Below are positions 60,902 to 64,000 of a stretch of DNA of 64,000 bases, in pieces. The notes beneath the pieces were generated by a model. It did not search any database and was not told the origin of the DNA. It worked only from the letters and a program-made list of their open reading frames with translations. Made by a program: the position numbers and the translations under genes. The stretch spans positions 1 to 64,000 of the forward strand of contig JAFDYC010000074.1 in NCBI GenBank assembly GCA_018267625.1, read 5' to 3'. How positions within the stretch are numbered: the first letter of the stretch is position 1; each line of letters starts with the position of its first letter. This stretch comes from Bacteroidota bacterium. GTDB lineage: Bacteria > Bacteroidota > Bacteroidia > Chitinophagales > Chitinophagaceae.

Positions 60902-61573
60902 TTAGGCGCATATTTTTTTTAGCAGTACTGCATCTATTTCTTCTAATGAATGCAGCTTAAAGTCGGCAATGCTGAAGCGCGGGTCGTCCCAGTGCAAGGC
61001 ATCGGGCACAGCCAGCACGCTCATGCGGGCAGCTTTACCGGCAATGGCACCATTCACAGAGTCTTCGAGGACGAGGCATTCATGAGCGGCGCTGCCCAAC
61101 ATTTCTGCGCAGTGCAGGAATACGGCCGGGTGGGGCTTTCCCATCGCCACTTCATCGGCGCTGCACATATAGTCGAAGAATTTTTCCAGGTCAAAATGCG
61201 TCAGGAGGGCCCGCATCATCCGATCCGGGGAGGAAGTCGCCAGCCCGATTTTCAGGTTCTGGCTTTTCAGTAACTCGAGCAAGGATAGGACACCCGGCAT
61301 GGCAGAACCTTGTTGCTGCGCCCGCTCGATGATGTCATCCAGGATTTCATCGGCTACTTCCTGGGGGGTACTGCCTTGCCAGGGGAAATGCCGCGACCAA
61401 TATTCCGTCACTTCATAAATACGGAGGCCCGTGGTCTCTTTAAACCGCGCCTTACTGACTCCAATGCCGTGCCTGTCGGCCACCCGGTTCATGGAAACAC
61501 CCCAGAGCGGCTCGGTGTCGAGCAGCAGGCCGTCCATGTCGAAAATGAAGGTGTGGATGCGGGCAGGAGCCAA
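60902..61573 (-). CDS. HAD-family sugar phosphatase, HxpB-like
   Basis: 223 residues. HAD motifs: I FDMDGLLLDTEPLWG with the nucleophile Asp, II ATSSPD, III lysine in GKPHPAVF and IV LVLEDSVNGAIAG. The C1 cap domain (about 20-90, helical) makes it a beta-phosphoglucomutase-like or hexitol phosphatase type enzyme. The frame opens with TTG at 61573 (MAPARIHTFIF); no ATG is near. Divergent from the acyl-CoA dehydrogenase. Confidence 0.92.
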   Translation of the reverse strand: MAPARIHTFIFDMDGLLLDTEPLWGVSMNRVADRHGIGVSKARFKETTGLRIYEVTEYWSRHFPWQGSTPQEVADEILDDIIERAQQQGSAMPGVLSLLELLKSQNLKIGLATSSPDRMMRALLTHFDLEKFFDYMCSADEVAMGKPHPAVFLHCAEMLGSAAHECLVLEDSVNGAIAGKAARMSVLAVPDALHWDDPRFSIADFKLHSLEEIDAVLLKKICA

Positions 61574-61799
61574 GGCAGATTATTTGCTGCGCGAAGGTGG
61601 GCCAGGCTCCTCATTGTAAAAGGCGAAATTCTGTTTGCCCGTTCCCAGGTTATCCACCAACTCACTGGCTTAACGGATTGCTTAAAAGCGGAATCACTAC
61701 ATTGCCCGGGTAACAAAAAACTCTTTTTACCGGATGATCAAAGAATCCATGGTCGCAGCCGACCATAAAACCGCAGGCTGCGATGACAAAACGCAACAA

Positions 61800-62702
61800 A
61801 TGCTCCAACAAATCAAGACCGTGACCATCATTGGCTCCGGTACAATGGGCAACGGCATCTGCCATGTCTTCGCCCAACACGGTTTTCAGGTTCACCTGAT
61901 GGACATCAAGCAAGAGGCACTCGACAAAGCCCTTAAGACGATTGGCAAAAACATGGACCGGCAAATCAGCAAAAACGCTCTGAGTGAAGCTGAAAAAGCC
62001 GATTCTCTCGCTCGAATCAAGACCTATACCGACATGGCAGAAGCCGTCCACGATGTGGACCTCGTCGTGGAAGCAGCTACAGAAAACATTGATCTCAAAG
62101 TCAAAATCTTTCAGGAACTCGACAAGCTGGCACCTGCCAAGTGTATCCTCGCATCCAACACATCTTCTATCTCTCTGACCCGCATCGCTTCGCACACCAG
62201 CCGGCCCACGCAGGTGATCGGGATGCACTTCATGAACCCGGTGCCGGTGATGAAGCTGGTGGAAATCATCAACGGCTATGCTACAGATGATAAGGTGACG
62301 GAAGTCATTGTGAATCTTTCGAAATTCCTGGGTAAGGTGCCCTGCGTGGTTCAGGACTATCCCGGTTTTATCTCCAACCGCATCCTGCTGCCTATGATCA
62401 ATGAAGCCATCCTGGCTTTACAGGAAGGGGTAGCCGGCGTGGAAGAAATAGATACGATCATGCGTCTGGGTATGGCGCATCCCATGGGCCCACTGCAACT
62501 GGCAGATTTCATCGGCCTGGACACATGCTACAGCATTATGAATGTGCTTCACATGGGCTTTGGCAACCAGAAATATGCGCCGGCCACGCTGCTGGCTAAT
62601 ATGGTTCAAGCCGGCTATTTGGGCGTGAAGAGTGGCGAAGGTTTTTATAAGTACACACCTGGCTCAAAGGATATGGAGGTGAGCAAGCGGTTTAAAAGGT
62701 AA
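61800..62702 (+). CDS. 3-hydroxybutyryl-CoA dehydrogenase
   Basis: NAD-dependent oxidation of L-3-hydroxyacyl-CoA (fatty acid or butyrate metabolism). 300 residues from ATG 61800; the frame can be opened at 61734 (22 more residues), but the family starts just before TVTIIGSGTMGNGICHVFAQHG. Other motifs: DLVVEAATENIDLKVKIFQELD, LASNTSSISLTRIAS, GMHFMNPVPVMKLVEII with the catalytic His-Asn region, and the C-terminal MRLGMAHPMGPLQLADFIGLD. A hairpin follows. Confidence 0.94.
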   Translation: MLQQIKTVTIIGSGTMGNGICHVFAQHGFQVHLMDIKQEALDKALKTIGKNMDRQISKNALSEAEKADSLARIKTYTDMAEAVHDVDLVVEAATENIDLKVKIFQELDKLAPAKCILASNTSSISLTRIASHTSRPTQVIGMHFMNPVPVMKLVEIINGYATDDKVTEVIVNLSKFLGKVPCVVQDYPGFISNRILLPMINEAILALQEGVAGVEEIDTIMRLGMAHPMGPLQLADFIGLDTCYSIMNVLHMGFGNQKYAPATLLANMVQAGYLGVKSGEGFYKYTPGSKDMEVSKRFKR

Positions 62703-62718
62703 GTGATACTCTAAAATG

Positions 62719-62751
62719 TAGAGGCTGCCTCTGAATAGGAGGTAGCCTCTA
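62719..62751 (+). terminator. Hairpin after the hydroxyacyl-CoA dehydrogenase
   Basis: 13-bp stem TAGAGGCTGCCTC with GAGGTAGCCTCTA (one G-T pair), 7-base loop. T-tract weak (GCATTTT). Confidence 0.65.
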
Positions 62752-62959
62752 TGCATTTTATGATGATGCCGTGTGCTACGGGATAATTCAGTTTACGGCT
62801 CAGGCGATTGCCGCCTGCTTGTTCTGAACCTGGCATAGGCCTTTCGCTAATCCCCCGTGGCTGATTCTTTCAAAGAAATTAGTGCCTACGTTATTGTATT
62901 CTTTGTGCAATGCTTCTCTCGAATCCAATTTTGGAACGAGCAAGTAGGCCCTAAAACAA

Positions 62960-63994
62960 TCAGGGCTTGGCAAATTTCGGGTTGCTAATCAGCTCATAGT
63001 CGGTGAGCGTATGCAGGAATGCTACCAGATCTGATTTTTGCTGCGTGCTCAGCCTGTTTTTTACTTTGTTACGCAGGGACGGATCTAAATTTCGTGCGTG
63101 CTGCAATCCGGAATTGTAGTGTTCTACACATTCTTCCAGCGTTTGAAAACGACCATCGTGCATATAAGGTGCCGTAAGCGCAATATTGCGAAGAGAAGGT
63201 GTTTTGAATTTGCCGCTGTCTGTGGCCAGAAAGGTGATGAGGGCACGGCCGGCATCTGCTGATACACTGTCCAGGCCGTTGTTTCTGTATTCAAAATCGG
63301 AGAAGGTAGAGCCGATGCTGTGGCAATGGGTACAGTCGCCCTTGTCCTCGTCTTCATACACGATGCGGCCGCGGGATTCTGCGTCTGTCAGTGTAGCCTC
63401 ACCCCGTAGGTATTTATCCCATTTGCTGTTGCCAGACACGATGGTTCGTTCGAATTGTGCGATGGCTTTCATGAGCAATACACTGGAAATTGTCCGGGTT
63501 CCAAAGGCTTTCTCAAAGAGGGTAGGGTACTCACTGTGGGCATTAAGTCGTCCCAGCACTATAGCCAGGTCGGCATGCATTTCCACCGGATTCTGAATTG
63601 GCCCTACTACCTGGCTTTCGATGTCAGCCGCACCGCCATCCCAGAAGAAGCCCCGTTGGTAACCCAGATTAAATAGAGGCATGGCATTGCGTGTGCCCAG
63701 CTTCCCGTCAATACCAAAACTGAAGGCCTTTCCCCCATCGGTGAAAGCAAATTCCTGCTTGTGGCAGGAGGCGCAACTCATCGTTTGGTTGCCGGAAAGA
63801 ATGGGGTCGTAGAATAGCTTCCTGCCCAGAGCTACTCCTTCTTCCGTCAGGGGATTATCGGCAGGAACAGGCATCTCCGGTAAGCCTGATGGGATGTCGA
63901 GCTGATAGGCGCGGGGCCCCGGCTCGGTCGCGGTGTGCCGGCAGGCAACTATGCCTAGTACCAGCGCTGTGAGCAGGAATAGTTTGTTCCGCAT
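62960..63994 (-). CDS. Dihaem cytochrome c peroxidase (MauG/CcpA type), lipoprotein
   Basis: 344 residues. Lipoprotein signal with Cys18 (LVLGIVACRHT). Two haem c sites: CASCHKQEF near residue 75 and CTHCH near 217. TDGGKAFSFGIDGKLGTRNAMPLFN lies between, and LRNIALTAPYMHDGRF in the second half supplies the family's MHDGR motif. It removes H2O2 in the periplasm using electrons from cytochrome c. It needs the ccm system encoded at 44-46 kb. The start at 63994 is 6 bp from the window edge, so upstream context is missing. Confidence 0.94.
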   Translation of the reverse strand: MRNKLFLLTALVLGIVACRHTATEPGPRAYQLDIPSGLPEMPVPADNPLTEEGVALGRKLFYDPILSGNQTMSCASCHKQEFAFTDGGKAFSFGIDGKLGTRNAMPLFNLGYQRGFFWDGGAADIESQVVGPIQNPVEMHADLAIVLGRLNAHSEYPTLFEKAFGTRTISSVLLMKAIAQFERTIVSGNSKWDKYLRGEATLTDAESRGRIVYEDEDKGDCTHCHSIGSTFSDFEYRNNGLDSVSADAGRALITFLATDSGKFKTPSLRNIALTAPYMHDGRFQTLEECVEHYNSGLQHARNLDPSLRNKVKNRLSTQQKSDLVAFLHTLTDYELISNPKFAKP

Positions 63995-64000
63995 ATACCT

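Noticed and set aside
61734..61799. N-terminal extension of the 3-hydroxyacyl-CoA dehydrogenase
   Set aside because: Family members begin just before the Rossmann motif; the extra 22 residues are unlike them, though not excluded.

Overview
The window looks like chromosome from a Bacteroidota bacterium, probably of the Chitinophagales/Chitinophagaceae type (inference from gene content and style). Signs are a type IX secretion (T9SS) sorting domain on a surface protein, a TonB system with its outer-membrane receptor, a redoxin with an extra N-terminal module, Bacteroidota-style -7 promoter boxes (TAnnTTTG) with no obvious Shine-Dalgarno sequences, Sec-type nosZ with a membrane-fused NosL, and tRNA genes with their own terminators. 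Coding density is high. Two stretches (about 37.3-40.6 kb and 40.6-42.2 kb) look more AT-rich than the rest.

Layout. 0-7 kb: TonB siderophore receptor plus PepSY membrane protein, then a minus-strand set (sugar-type oxidoreductase, RecQ, small conserved protein). 7-14.5 kb: ilvE, a very large Pls/PosA-like single-module NRPS, miaA and a pRiA4b ORF-3-like protein. 14.7-21.6 kb: clpB, a frameshifted DUF1684 gene, lysS, FkbM methyltransferase, RDD membrane protein. 21.66-24.40 kb: an intact IS1595-family element with perfect 23-bp terminal inverted repeats and an 8-bp target duplication, carrying a PIN-domain passenger operon. It sits in the promoter/operator of a small membrane protein/XRE operon. 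25.4-37.3 kb: amino acid permease, folC-tonB, TolC-like protein, inositol monophosphatase, thiL, redoxin and a double-parvulin isomerase. 37.8-40.6 kb: a T9SS cargo protein built of 23-residue repeats and an FGE-sulfatase-fold protein. 40.8-42.5 kb: a metal module (GDCCVxC protein, MerT-MerP fusion, ArsR regulator broken by a 7-bp duplication) flanked by two ~95-bp direct repeats. 42.7-46 kb: glutamate dehydrogenase and ccmB-ccmC-ccmD. 46.2-46.44 kb: tRNA-Gly and tRNA-Leu. 46.6-50.3 kb: purB, AI-2E transporter, YtxH/holin-like trio. 50.6-58.6 kb: norC-norB and nosZ-nosL-nosD-nosF-nosY. 58.9-64 kb: lipoprotein, rRNA methyltransferase, HAD phosphatase, 3-hydroxyacyl-CoA dehydrogenase and a dihaem cytochrome c peroxidase.

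How it fits together. The right half supports anaerobic N-oxide respiration: NO reduction to N2O by a NorCB-type enzyme and N2O reduction to N2 by clade II NosZ with its copper-loading helpers. The ccm genes and cytochrome c peroxidase fit a c-type cytochrome-based electron chain. No nitrite reductase is in the window. The NorB-like subunit lacks several canonical metal- and haem-ligand residues, and this is the most biochemically interesting point. norC and nosZ share a candidate CRP/FNR-type site upstream. The most structurally convincing mobile unit is the IS1595-type element with its PIN passenger operon.
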